This document shows positions 10,000 to 19,139 of a stretch of DNA of 34,885 bases, one piece after another (the first letter of the stretch is position 1; each line of letters opens with the position of its first letter). The stretch lies in contig JANREL010000058.1 in the NCBI GenBank assembly GCA_030758355.1, forward strand, positions 1-34,885. The letters are read 5' to 3'. The stretch comes from Polaribacter sp. Lineage in GTDB: Bacteria; Bacteroidota; Bacteroidia; Flavobacteriales; Flavobacteriaceae. The position numbers were made by a program, and so were the translations under genes. Under the pieces are notes generated by a model, which saw nothing but the letters and a program-made list of their open reading frames with translations, did not search any database and was not told where the DNA came from.

Positions 10000-10527
10000 T
10001 TAGTTTGAGTTTAATGAAATTACCTTCTCAAAAGCCAAACGTTTGTCGCCATAACTGGTATAAATAATGCCGCAATATTCATAACCTAACTTTTTTACCA
10101 ACGTTTGCATTCCGAGGTTTTCTTCATGAGTATCAATCTTTAAACTTTCGATATTTTGTTGCTGTAAATACTCGTGGAAATGTTCAAAAACAACTTGAGC
10201 GATGCCATTTTTTCTGTAGTTTTTTCCAGTTGCCAATCTGTGGATAACGCCGTATTGCTCATTTTCATTAATTAACCAATTTCCTTTAATAATTTTGTAA
10301 GTGGGTTCTTTACGAGTGGTAAACATGGTCGTAGCAATGATGGTACTTGTATCATCTAAAACTACATAACTTTCTGCATTGTTGATATCATTTTCAATTT
10401 GTTCGGCATTTGGATAGCCATTTTGCCATTGATCAATGCCTAATGAAGCCAAATAGATTTTAGCATCGTTAATAATTTCCATAATTTTTGGAACGTCAGA
10501 AAGGGTTGCGTGTTGAATTTTCATCAA
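10000..10527 (-). CDS. GNAT family N-acetyltransferase
   Basis: GNAT architecture: MKIQHATLSDVPKIMEII..., VIHRLATGKNYRKNGIAQVVFEHF (acetyl-CoA binding), LKIDTHEENLGMQTLVKKLGYEYCG. Confidence 0.88.
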   Translation of the reverse strand: MMKIQHATLSDVPKIMEIINDAKIYLASLGIDQWQNGYPNAEQIENDINNAESYVVLDDTSTIIATTMFTTRKEPTYKIIKGNWLINENEQYGVIHRLATGKNYRKNGIAQVVFEHFHEYLQQQNIESLKIDTHEENLGMQTLVKKLGYEYCGIIYTSYGDKRLAFEKVISLNSN

Positions 10528-10535
10528 AAAAAAAT

Positions 10536-11147
10536 CTAAATCATTTTAAAATCGAACATCACTTCACCTTCAATAGAACCAACTAAATGATCTCCTTTAA
10601 AGATTTCTCCAGCACCAGTTGCAGGAGTTCCTGTAAAGATTAAATCGCCAGGATTCAGGGTCATAAATTTTGAGGTAAACGCAATAATTTCAGCAAAATT
10701 ATAAATTATAAAAGCAGTATTTCCAACCTGTTTTTGTTCGCCATTAATTTTTAAATCGAAATTAATATTATCTAAATCAGGAAAATTAGAAACAGGTTTA
10801 AAACTAGAAATAGGAGCAGCACCATCAAATCCTTTTGACAAATCCCAAGGACCTTTATTTTCTCTTGACGCATTAAAAACATCTTTTGCAGTGTAATCAA
10901 TCGCAGCTGCAATCTCAGAAATATAGGAAGTTGCCTCACTTAAAGGAATATTTTTTCCTTGTTTTCCTATTTTAATAACTAGCTCAATTTCATAAATTAA
11001 TTCTTTTGTAAAGCTAGGATATTCAACATCACAATTAAAAGCTAAACTTGATTCGGGTTTAGAAAAAATAATTTGATTACCTGTTTTGCCAACATTTTTA
11101 TCTTCTAAATTATTAACGTAATTTTTACCTATTGCTAGTATTTTCAT
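10536..11147 (-). CDS. Fumarylacetoacetate hydrolase family protein
   Basis: FSKPESSL, YEIELVIKIGKQGKNI, AIDYTAKDVFNASRENKGPWDLSKGFDGAAPIS, PGDLIFTGTPATGAGEI. Confidence 0.92.
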   Translation of the reverse strand: MKILAIGKNYVNNLEDKNVGKTGNQIIFSKPESSLAFNCDVEYPSFTKELIYEIELVIKIGKQGKNIPLSEATSYISEIAAAIDYTAKDVFNASRENKGPWDLSKGFDGAAPISSFKPVSNFPDLDNINFDLKINGEQKQVGNTAFIIYNFAEIIAFTSKFMTLNPGDLIFTGTPATGAGEIFKGDHLVGSIEGEVMFDFKMI

Positions 11148-11161
11148 GATTTATAAGTTTT

Positions 11162-11206
11162 AAAAAAGCCACGAACTCACAGATTGATATTCTGAAATTC
11201 ATGGCT
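11162..11206 (-). terminator. Palindromic AGCCACGAA/TTCATGGCT element, probable terminator of lysA
   Basis: Plus strand AGCCACGAACTCACAGA-TTGATAT-TCTGAAATTCATGGCT preceded by A6 (T6 on the minus strand, directly after the hairpin). Confidence 0.65.
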
Positions 11207-11231
11207 AAAATAATTTATTTTTTTGAAGCTT

Positions 11232-12476
11232 TTAAGCGTTGATTTCTTCTTTTTTGTTTTTCGTAATTTTTGGAAACGTTACCAATTCTTGATTTAGTAA
11301 AATATCTTCAATCGTTTGTCTTTTTCTAATTAAATAATCTTTACCATCAACAACCATTACTTCAGCTGGTAAATAACGTGAGTTGTAGTTGGATGCCATT
11401 GAAAAACAATACGCACCTGCATTGTGAAAACACAATACATCTTCTTCAGAAATCTCAGCAATTCGTCTGTTTGATGCAAAGGTATCTGTTTCACAAATAT
11501 AACCTACAACCGAGTAATAACGGTCTCTTCCTTCAGGATTTGAAATGTTGGTAATGTGATGATACGAATCATACATCATTGGACGAACCAAATGATTAAA
11601 ACCAGAATCAACATGTGCAAAAACGGTGGAGGTTGTTTGTTTTACCACATTTACTTTGGCTAAAAAGGAACCAGCTTCTGATACTAAAAATTTTCCTGGC
11701 TCAAACATTAAGGTAATGTCTTTTCCATAATCTGCACAAAATTCATTGAAACGCTCCGTTAATTGCAACCCCAACTGTTCAATATCTGTTGAAATATCAT
11801 TGGGTTTGTAAGGCACTTTAAATCCGCTTCCAAAGTCAATAAAATCAATATTATCAAACTGTTTTGCCACATCAAACAAAATATCTGTTGCACGTAAAAA
11901 AGTATCGATATCTAAAATATCCGAACCTGTATGCATATGAATTCCGTTAATATTCATTTTGGTATTTTCTACAACACGCTTGATATGAGGTACTTGATGA
12001 ATAGAAATTCCGAATTTTGAATCAATATGACCTACAGAAATTTTAGAATTTCCACCAGCCATAATGTGTGGATTGATTCGCACACAAACCGGAATTTCAG
12101 GATGCTTTTGACCAAAAATTTCTAAGATTGATAAATTATCAATATTAATTTGAACACCCAATTTTGCAACTTCTTCGATTTCTTGCAAAGAAACGCCATT
12201 TGGAGTATAAATAATTTTCTTTGGATCAATACCAGTTGTTAAAGATAATTGAACTTCTTGAATAGAAACCGTGTCTAAACCAGCACCTAAATCCTTAAAA
12301 AAACGTAAGACATTGATGTTTGAAAGTGCCTTTACAGCATAATTCAGTTTTAAGTTTTTAACACCACTAAAAGCAGTTGTTAATCTATTATATTGAGAAG
12401 AAATTTTGTCTGTATCATAAACATACAAAGGACTTCCATATTTTGTTGCCAATTCTAAAAGATGTGTACTTTCCAA
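11232..12476 (-). CDS. lysA: Diaminopimelate decarboxylase LysA (proposed TTG start)
   Basis: GSPLYVYDTDKI, LNYAVKALSNINVLRFF (PLP lysine region), NGIHMHTGSDI, FEPGKFLVSEAG, CETDTFASNR. ORF track starts at ATG 12548, but a TAnnTTTG promoter element lies inside that extension. Confidence 0.9.
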   Translation of the reverse strand: MESTHLLELATKYGSPLYVYDTDKISSQYNRLTTAFSGVKNLKLNYAVKALSNINVLRFFKDLGAGLDTVSIQEVQLSLTTGIDPKKIIYTPNGVSLQEIEEVAKLGVQINIDNLSILEIFGQKHPEIPVCVRINPHIMAGGNSKISVGHIDSKFGISIHQVPHIKRVVENTKMNINGIHMHTGSDILDIDTFLRATDILFDVAKQFDNIDFIDFGSGFKVPYKPNDISTDIEQLGLQLTERFNEFCADYGKDITLMFEPGKFLVSEAGSFLAKVNVVKQTTSTVFAHVDSGFNHLVRPMMYDSYHHITNISNPEGRDRYYSVVGYICETDTFASNRRIAEISEEDVLCFHNAGAYCFSMASNYNSRYLPAEVMVVDGKDYLIRKRQTIEDILLNQELVTFPKITKNKKEEINA

Positions 12477-12496
12477 TTTTTTTAATTTTTGAACTG

Positions 12497-12504
12497 CAAA
12501 AATA
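12497..12504 (-). promoter_or_regulatory. Candidate -7 promoter element (TATTTTTG) for lysA
   Basis: Minus-strand TATTTTTG matches TAnnTTTG, about 20 nt upstream of the proposed TTG start. Confidence 0.5.
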
Positions 12505-12696
12505 CGTAAATTGTGAGTTTTTGAATGATTTGTATAAAAATACAACAAATTGATATTTATTGTGATTTTTAATAAAAATGGAAGTGTTCTATTTCGTTGA
12601 AATCCTGTTGATAACTAATTAAAGCAACCTTTTTATTTTAAAGGGTTAAATACTATTTTAGCAAGTACTTCAAACCGATAAAACGAACGAGATTTC

Positions 12697-14553
12697 ATGA
12701 GTCAAGAAACAAAATATACAGAAGATAATATCAGATCATTAGACTGGAAAGAGCATATTAGAATGCGTCCAGGAATGTATATTGGAAAGTTAGGTGATGG
12801 CTCTTCTGCTGATGACGGAATTTATATTTTATTAAAAGAAGTTATTGATAATTCTATTGATGAATTTGTAATGGGTTCAGGAAAATCCATCGAAGTTTCC
12901 ATTCAAGGAGAAAAAGTAATTGTTCGTGATTTTGGACGAGGAATTCCCTTAGGAAAAGTAGTAGACGTGGTTTCCAAAATGAACACAGGTGGAAAATACG
13001 ATTCCAAAGCTTTTAAAAAATCGGTTGGTTTGAATGGTGTTGGAACGAAAGCTGTGAACGCACTTTCTTCCTATTTTAAAGTTGAATCTACACGTGATGG
13101 AAAATCAGCTTCAGCTGAATTTTCTAAAGGAAACTTACAAAATCAAGAATTATTAGATGAAACATCTCGAAGAAAAGGAACCAAAGTTTCTTTTATTCCG
13201 GATGAAATTATCTTCAAAAAGTACAAATTCAGAAATGAATATGTATCCAAAATGTTGAAAAATTATGTCTATTTAAATCCAGGTTTAACGATAATTTTCA
13301 ATGGAGAAAAGTATTTTTCTGAAAACGGATTAAAAGATTTATTAGAAGACTACAATAGCATAGACGACATGTTATATCCAATCATTCATTTGAAAGGCAC
13401 TGATATTGAAGTCGCTATTACTCATAGTAAAACGCAGTATTCAGAGGAATATCATTCTTTTGTAAATGGTCAAAATACTACACAAGGAGGTACACACCAA
13501 GCGGCATTTAGAGAGGCAATTGTAAAAACCATCAAAGAATTTTACGGGAAGAATTTTGAAGCATCTGATGTGCGAAAATCAATCATTTCTGCCATTGCTA
13601 TTAAAGTAATGGAACCTGTTTTTGAAAGCCAAACAAAAACAAAATTAGGTTCAACTGATATGGGAGGCAATTTACCCACTGTTCGAACTTATATCAATGA
13701 TTTTTTGAAAACGCAATTAGACAATTATTTGCATAAAAATCCAGAGGTTGCGGATAAGTTATTGCGAAAAATAATGCAAGCAGAAAGAGAACGAAAAGAG
13801 CTTGCAGGAATTCGAAAATTGGCAAAAGATCGTGCCAAAAAATCGAATTTACACAACAAAAAACTGAGAGATTGCAGAGTGCATTTGAGTGACATACGTC
13901 ATGAAAATTATTTAGAAACAACCTTATTTATTACAGAAGGAGATTCTGCTTCTGGTTCCATCACAAAATCAAGAAATGTGAATACTCAAGCAGTTTTTAG
14001 CTTAAAAGGAAAACCCTTAAATTCCTATGGATTGAGTAAAAAAATAGTATATGAAAATGAAGAATTTAACCTTTTACAAGCGGCTTTAAATATTGAAGAG
14101 GGCTTAGAAGATTTGCGTTACAACAATATTGTAATTGCTACTGATGCTGATGTAGATGGGATGCACATTCGCTTGTTATTGATTACTTTTTTCTTACAGT
14201 TTTTTCCAGAATTGATCAAAGAAGGTCATTTGTATATTTTAGAAACACCTCTCTTTAGAGTTCGTGATAAAAAAGAAACGATTTATTGTTATTCAGAAGA
14301 AGAAAAACAAGCAGCGATTCAAAAGCTGAGAGGAAAAGCTGAAATTACTCGATTCAAAGGTTTGGGTGAAATTTCACCCAATGAGTTTGTGCATTTTATT
14401 GGTGATGACATTCGTTTAGACCCTGTCATGTTAGATAAAGAAATGTCAATCGAACAAATGTTGGAGTTTTATATGGGGAAAAATACACCTGACAGACAAA
14501 AATTTATCATAGAAAATTTAAAAGTTGAATTGGATATAGTAGAGGAATTATAA
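12697..14553 (+). CDS. parE: DNA topoisomerase IV subunit B
   Basis: GHKL ATPase [31 protein letters not shown]; Toprim [37 protein letters not shown]. Confidence 0.94.
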   Translation: MSQETKYTEDNIRSLDWKEHIRMRPGMYIGKLGDGSSADDGIYILLKEVIDNSIDEFVMGSGKSIEVSIQGEKVIVRDFGRGIPLGKVVDVVSKMNTGGKYDSKAFKKSVGLNGVGTKAVNALSSYFKVESTRDGKSASAEFSKGNLQNQELLDETSRRKGTKVSFIPDEIIFKKYKFRNEYVSKMLKNYVYLNPGLTIIFNGEKYFSENGLKDLLEDYNSIDDMLYPIIHLKGTDIEVAITHSKTQYSEEYHSFVNGQNTTQGGTHQAAFREAIVKTIKEFYGKNFEASDVRKSIISAIAIKVMEPVFESQTKTKLGSTDMGGNLPTVRTYINDFLKTQLDNYLHKNPEVADKLLRKIMQAERERKELAGIRKLAKDRAKKSNLHNKKLRDCRVHLSDIRHENYLETTLFITEGDSASGSITKSRNVNTQAVFSLKGKPLNSYGLSKKIVYENEEFNLLQAALNIEEGLEDLRYNNIVIATDADVDGMHIRLLLITFFLQFFPELIKEGHLYILETPLFRVRDKKETIYCYSEEEKQAAIQKLRGKAEITRFKGLGEISPNEFVHFIGDDIRLDPVMLDKEMSIEQMLEFYMGKNTPDRQKFIIENLKVELDIVEEL

Positions 14554-14556
14554 ATC

Positions 14557-17307
14557 ATGAGTGAAGATATAAACGATCAAGAAGCAGTTAGTAATCATGA
14601 AGAGCCTTCAAAATCAGCTGCTTTTCAAGGAGATTCTACAAATGAAGAAACCATTACCAAAGTTACAGGAATGTACAAAGAATGGTTTTTGGATTATGCT
14701 TCGTATGTAATTTTAGAAAGAGCTGTACCTGCTTTGATGGATGGTTTAAAACCTGTTCAACGCAGAATCATGCACTCAATGAAAGATTTGGATGATGGTC
14801 GTTACAACAAAGTTGCCAATATTGTTGGACATACCATGCAATATCATCCTCATGGAGATGCTTCTATTGCGGATGCAATGGTGCAAATTGGGCAAAAAGA
14901 ATTGCTCATCGATATGCAAGGAAATTGGGGAAATATTCTTACTGGTGACAGAGCTGCTGCATCAAGATACATTGAAGCGCGTTTGTCAAAATTTGCTTTG
15001 GAAGTTGTTTTTAATCCAAAAACTACCAAATGGCAATCTTCTTATGATGGTCGAAAAAAAGAACCTGTAAATCTTCCTGTAAAATTTCCATTATTATTAG
15101 CGCAAGGTGCTGAAGGTATTGCTGTTGGTTTATCAACCAAAATTTTACCTCATAATTTTAACGAACTTATTGATGCCTCCATCAAATATTTAAAAGGCAA
15201 GCCTTTTACCATTTTACCCGATTTTTTAACTGGGGGAATTGCAGATTTTACACATTATAATGATGGAAAACGTGGAGGAAAAGTGCGTGTTCGTGCAAAA
15301 ATTTCACAGTTTGATAAAAAAACATTGGTGATTACCGAAATTCCTTTTGGGACAACAACAACAACTTTGATAGAAAGTATTATCAAAGCCAATGAAAAAG
15401 GAACTATTAAAATCAAAAAAATTGAAGACAATACTGCTGCAGAAGTAGAAATTGTTATTCATTTACCGCCAAACGTTTCGCCAGATAAAACCATTGATGC
15501 GCTATTTGCTTTTACCAATTGCGAAAACTCTATTTCACCCTTATGTTGCATAATTGATGACAACAAACCTTTGTTTGGAGGAGTAACTCAAATGCTCAAA
15601 CATTCAACAGATAATACAGTTCAGTTATTAAAATTAGAGTTGGAAATTCAGTTAAATGAACTGGAAGAACAATGGCATTTTGCCTCTTTAGAACGAATCT
15701 TTATCGAAAACAGAATTTATAGAGATATTGAAGAAGAGGAAACTTGGGAAGGCGTTATTAAGGCTATTGATAGAGGTTTAAAACCTCATATCGCGCATTT
15801 AAAAAGACCAATTTCTGTAGAGGATATTGAGCGTTTGACTGAAATTAAAATCAAGAAAATATCCAAATTTGACATTGACAAAGCCAAACAATTTATTGAA
15901 AGTTTAGAAGAAAAAATAGAAGGAGTAAAGCTTCATTTAAACAATTTGATTGAGTATGCCATTGACTATTTTAAAAACCTGAAAGAAAAATACGGAAAAG
16001 AAAAAGAACGTAAAACAGAGATTAAAATATTTGATGATATTGAAGCTACAAAAGTAGCCATGAACAATACCAAATTATATGTAAATAGAACAGAAGGTTT
16101 TATTGGAGCTTCATTGAAAAAAGATGAATTCGTTACAGATTGTTCTGATATTGATGATGTCATTATTTTCAGAAAAGATGGTAAAATGATGGTTACAAAA
16201 GTTGATGCAAAAACTTTTGTTGGCAAGGACATCATCCATATTGCTATTTTCAAAAAGAAAGATAAAAGGACCGTTTATAATTATATCTATAGAGATGGTG
16301 CAAAAGGACCTAGTTACATGAAACGCTTTACTGTCACAGGAATTACACGTGATAAAGAGTATGATTTAACAAATGGAAATAAAGGTTCTGAAGTGCATTA
16401 TTTTTCGGCAAATCCTAATGGAGAAGCCGAAGTAGTCACTATCAATTTGCGTTCTGTTGGAAGTATTAAAAAACTGAAATGGGACATTGATTTTGCAGAT
16501 TTAGCTATAAAAGGACGAGATGTTCGTGGAAATACCTTGACCAAATATGCTATTAAAAGTATCGATTTTAAATCTGAAGGTGTTTCAACTTTAAAGCCTC
16601 GGAAAATTTGGTTTGATGATACTGTTCAACGTTTAAATGTCGATGAAAGAGGCGAATTATTAGGTGAGTTTAATGCCGAAGACAAGTTGTTAATTATTTT
16701 ACAACATGGAAAAATTAAAGCTGTAAAACCTGATTTGGCAATGCATTTTGAAGACGATATGATTGTTTTAGAAAAATGGAAACCTAATAAACCGATTTCT
16801 GCAATTTATTTTGACGGAGATAAAGAGCGGTATTACGTAAAACGTTTTTTGATTGAAACTACTGAAAAGGAAGAATTGTTTATTTCGGATCATCCAAAAT
16901 CACAATTAGAAATCGTTGCAACAGATTACAGGCCCATTGCTGAGGTGATTTTCTCAAAAAGAAATTTTGAGAATTTAAAAGTAAATTTAGAAGATTTTAT
17001 TGCAATAAAGGGAATTAAAGCACTTGGAAATCAGTTAACTACGGAAAAAATAAAACAAGTTAATTTATTGGAACCCCTACCTTTTGAAGAACCGGAAGAA
17101 GAAACTATTGAAGATGTTGATGTTGTTGATGAGGAAGTGATCGAAGATGTTTTACCTTTAGAGATTGATGAGTTAAAAGTTGTTTTGCCAATTGAACAAG
17201 AACTTTCTGCTGAAGTAAAAGCTAATATTGCCCTTCAAAAATCAATAGCTAAAAAGAAAGCAGAGCAAAAGAAAATTGATGATGAAAACCAAACCAAATT
17301 ATTTTAA
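14557..17307 (+). CDS. parC: DNA topoisomerase IV subunit A with acidic C-terminal extension
   Basis: DYASYVILERAVPALMDGLKPVQRRIMHSM; YHPHGDASIADAMVQIGQ; AASRYIEARLS; extension EEPEEETIEDVDVVDEEVIEDV...QTKLF. Confidence 0.94.
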   Translation: MSEDINDQEAVSNHEEPSKSAAFQGDSTNEETITKVTGMYKEWFLDYASYVILERAVPALMDGLKPVQRRIMHSMKDLDDGRYNKVANIVGHTMQYHPHGDASIADAMVQIGQKELLIDMQGNWGNILTGDRAAASRYIEARLSKFALEVVFNPKTTKWQSSYDGRKKEPVNLPVKFPLLLAQGAEGIAVGLSTKILPHNFNELIDASIKYLKGKPFTILPDFLTGGIADFTHYNDGKRGGKVRVRAKISQFDKKTLVITEIPFGTTTTTLIESIIKANEKGTIKIKKIEDNTAAEVEIVIHLPPNVSPDKTIDALFAFTNCENSISPLCCIIDDNKPLFGGVTQMLKHSTDNTVQLLKLELEIQLNELEEQWHFASLERIFIENRIYRDIEEEETWEGVIKAIDRGLKPHIAHLKRPISVEDIERLTEIKIKKISKFDIDKAKQFIESLEEKIEGVKLHLNNLIEYAIDYFKNLKEKYGKEKERKTEIKIFDDIEATKVAMNNTKLYVNRTEGFIGASLKKDEFVTDCSDIDDVIIFRKDGKMMVTKVDAKTFVGKDIIHIAIFKKKDKRTVYNYIYRDGAKGPSYMKRFTVTGITRDKEYDLTNGNKGSEVHYFSANPNGEAEVVTINLRSVGSIKKLKWDIDFADLAIKGRDVRGNTLTKYAIKSIDFKSEGVSTLKPRKIWFDDTVQRLNVDERGELLGEFNAEDKLLIILQHGKIKAVKPDLAMHFEDDMIVLEKWKPNKPISAIYFDGDKERYYVKRFLIETTEKEELFISDHPKSQLEIVATDYRPIAEVIFSKRNFENLKVNLEDFIAIKGIKALGNQLTTEKIKQVNLLEPLPFEEPEEETIEDVDVVDEEVIEDVLPLEIDELKVVLPIEQELSAEVKANIALQKSIAKKKAEQKKIDDENQTKLF

Positions 17308-17310
17308 AAA

Positions 17311-17649
17311 ATGAAACTGAAGTATTTGTATTTTTCAATAGCAATTGTAGGAATTTTATACACATGGTATTACAATATTCTATACTTTCAAAGTGTTGAA
17401 AATGCAAGTTTTATTGGCTTTATGCAAGATGCACAAATCAATTTTGCAGGCAAATCTTTTGGAGCTGATTTGACAGTAGTTGTTTTTACTTTTTTTGTTT
17501 TTTTAACAACAGAATCTTTGCGTTTAAAAATAAAGTATTGGTGGATATTGATTCCTTTAACGTTTTTAATTGCAGTTGCATTTACATTTCCACTTTTTTT
17601 ATATTTAAGACAGCGAAAATTAGAAGAAATATCTAAAAAAACTGATTAA
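17311..17649 (+). CDS. Small membrane protein, DUF2834-like
   Basis: 112 aa with about three hydrophobic segments; FGADLTVVVFTFFVFLTTESLRLKIKYWW...FTFPLFLYLRQRKLEE resembles DUF2834. Confidence 0.75.
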   Translation: MKLKYLYFSIAIVGILYTWYYNILYFQSVENASFIGFMQDAQINFAGKSFGADLTVVVFTFFVFLTTESLRLKIKYWWILIPLTFLIAVAFTFPLFLYLRQRKLEEISKKTD

Positions 17650-18773
17650 TTCATCTTTTCAAAAAACGTCAATTCATAGTTTGGAAGCAATTCAGGATGT
17701 GCGATTTTTATCAAATCTTTCAACACTAAATCCGGTCTTGTAGGGGCTAATTCATAATAAATAACGCCTCCAGTTTTTCCTTTTTTTAGAGTTGAAGTAT
17801 AGATGTTGTCTTTTTTAAAAGCTTTGAATTCTGCGTACAATTTATTGTGCTCAAGCATTTCTGTTTTAGATGAAAAATGGCCAGGGGCAATCCAAAAATC
17901 AGCTTCTTTTGCGCGCTCAAAAACACTTTCAAAACTCAATGACAAGCTTCCTTTTCCTTTAGAATTTTTCCATAAATAATCCAAATTTGCATCAGCCAAA
18001 AACTGTGCTACAAAACTTTCGCCACCAGGTAAATTCCAAATATCTTTGCTCATTACAGCACCAGACAGTATGGTTGGTTTTTCAGAAGTTTTTAATGCTA
18101 ATTGCTTTACTTCTAAATAAGCAGTTTCAATAGTTTTAAAAATACTGTCAGCCATTTTTTGTTTGTCATATAAAACACCAAAAAAACGAATCCATTCTGC
18201 TCTTCCAAGTGGCGTTTCTTCCAGCCAATCTCCGTTATAAATGACAGGAATTCCTGATTTTTTTATAATTTCCAACGATTTATCAGCAGTTGAAACACTA
18301 TAACCAAGAACCAAATCAGGCTGCAAATTGAGTAAAACTTCAGTATTTAATAAATTCTCTTTTCCAATTTCTTTGATAAATCCTTGCTCAACTCTTTGAC
18401 GCGTTTTTTGAGAGGAAATATAACTTGCATTCGGAAAACCAACGATACTATTTTCTTCATTCAGCAATTCAATCATTGGAATATGTGTTGTTGAGGTCAC
18501 TACAATTCTTGAAATTGGAATTCGTAACTCTTTTTTTAAATTTTTATTTCTAGATAAAAGATATTCAAAAACTTCCTCTGAATTTTGATACGGACTTTTG
18601 ATGATTATTTTTTGAATTTCGTTTTGATCTTCAATTTGAAAACCTTTTGCAAAATTTATTTTTGTGTTTTCTTCATTTTTATTGTCTGATTTTATTTTTT
18701 CAAATTGACAAGAAAATAGAATTATTAAAAAAGTGAAGCAAACAAGAATATATTTTTTTTTTATTGCCACCAT
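17646..18773 (-). CDS. ABC transporter periplasmic substrate-binding lipoprotein, BtuF/FecB-like
   Basis: Lipobox LIILFSC after MVAIKKKYILVCFT; Peripla_BP_2-like features (RIVVTSTTHIPMIELLNEENSIVGFP, LNLQPDLVLGYSV). Start at 18773 preferred over 18848 because the signal peptide begins there. Confidence 0.85.
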   Translation of the reverse strand: MVAIKKKYILVCFTFLIILFSCQFEKIKSDNKNEENTKINFAKGFQIEDQNEIQKIIIKSPYQNSEEVFEYLLSRNKNLKKELRIPISRIVVTSTTHIPMIELLNEENSIVGFPNASYISSQKTRQRVEQGFIKEIGKENLLNTEVLLNLQPDLVLGYSVSTADKSLEIIKKSGIPVIYNGDWLEETPLGRAEWIRFFGVLYDKQKMADSIFKTIETAYLEVKQLALKTSEKPTILSGAVMSKDIWNLPGGESFVAQFLADANLDYLWKNSKGKGSLSLSFESVFERAKEADFWIAPGHFSSKTEMLEHNKLYAEFKAFKKDNIYTSTLKKGKTGGVIYYELAPTRPDLVLKDLIKIAHPELLPNYELTFFEKMN

Positions 18774-18849
18774 TATTATTGAAATTTCATTTTTTTTCGA
18801 AGGTATTAAAACTTTCTCAAAAAGAATATTATTGTTAGCGTAATACAAC

Positions 18850-18857
18850 TATATTTG
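18850..18857 (+). promoter_or_regulatory. Candidate -7 promoter element (TATATTTG) for the riboswitch/btuB transcript
   Basis: Exact TAnnTTTG match just upstream of the riboswitch aptamer, with a TTG 15 nt further upstream. Confidence 0.5.
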
Positions 18858-18879
18858 ACATGAATTTTGGTTTTGATGT

Positions 18880-19045
18880 AAAATTCGTTTTGCATCGAAT
18901 TAAAAGGGAATCTGGTTTAAATCCAGAACTGTTCCCGCAACTGTAAGCTAAAAAGCTTGTAACGAATTCTTTAACCACTGTTTTTTATATAAAATGGGAA
19001 GGTACGTTACAAGACGCAAGTCAGGAGACCTGCCTTAATTCAAGA
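18880..19045 (+). promoter_or_regulatory. Cobalamin (B12) riboswitch
   Basis: Conserved core AAAAGGGAA-TCTGG..CCAGA-ACTGTTCCCGCAACTGTAA (CCCGCAACTGTAA 18934-18946), GGGAAGG, and B12 box AAGACGCAAGTCAGGAGACCTGCC (19011-19034); closing pairing GAATTAA (18897-18903) with TTAATTC (19035-19041). Confidence 0.96.
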
Positions 19046-19139
19046 GTTAAAAACTTTCGGGATAAAAGTTTATGTACCGTACTCAATTTTATTGTACAGA
19101 ATAGTTTCCTGATTTATTGATTCAATTAAATCATTAAAA

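Noticed and set aside
12606-12614. TGTTGATAA upstream of parE resembling a DnaA box (TTATCAACA)
   Set aside because: Single site with a mismatch to TTATNCACA in AT-rich DNA and no cluster; not evidence of an origin.
14792-15070. 92-aa ORF inside parC
   Set aside because: Alternate-frame shadow of a conserved coding region with no recognisable motif.
15966-16253. 95-aa antisense ORF inside parC
   Set aside because: Antisense shadow ORF; hydrophobic pattern arises from the AT-rich complementary strand.
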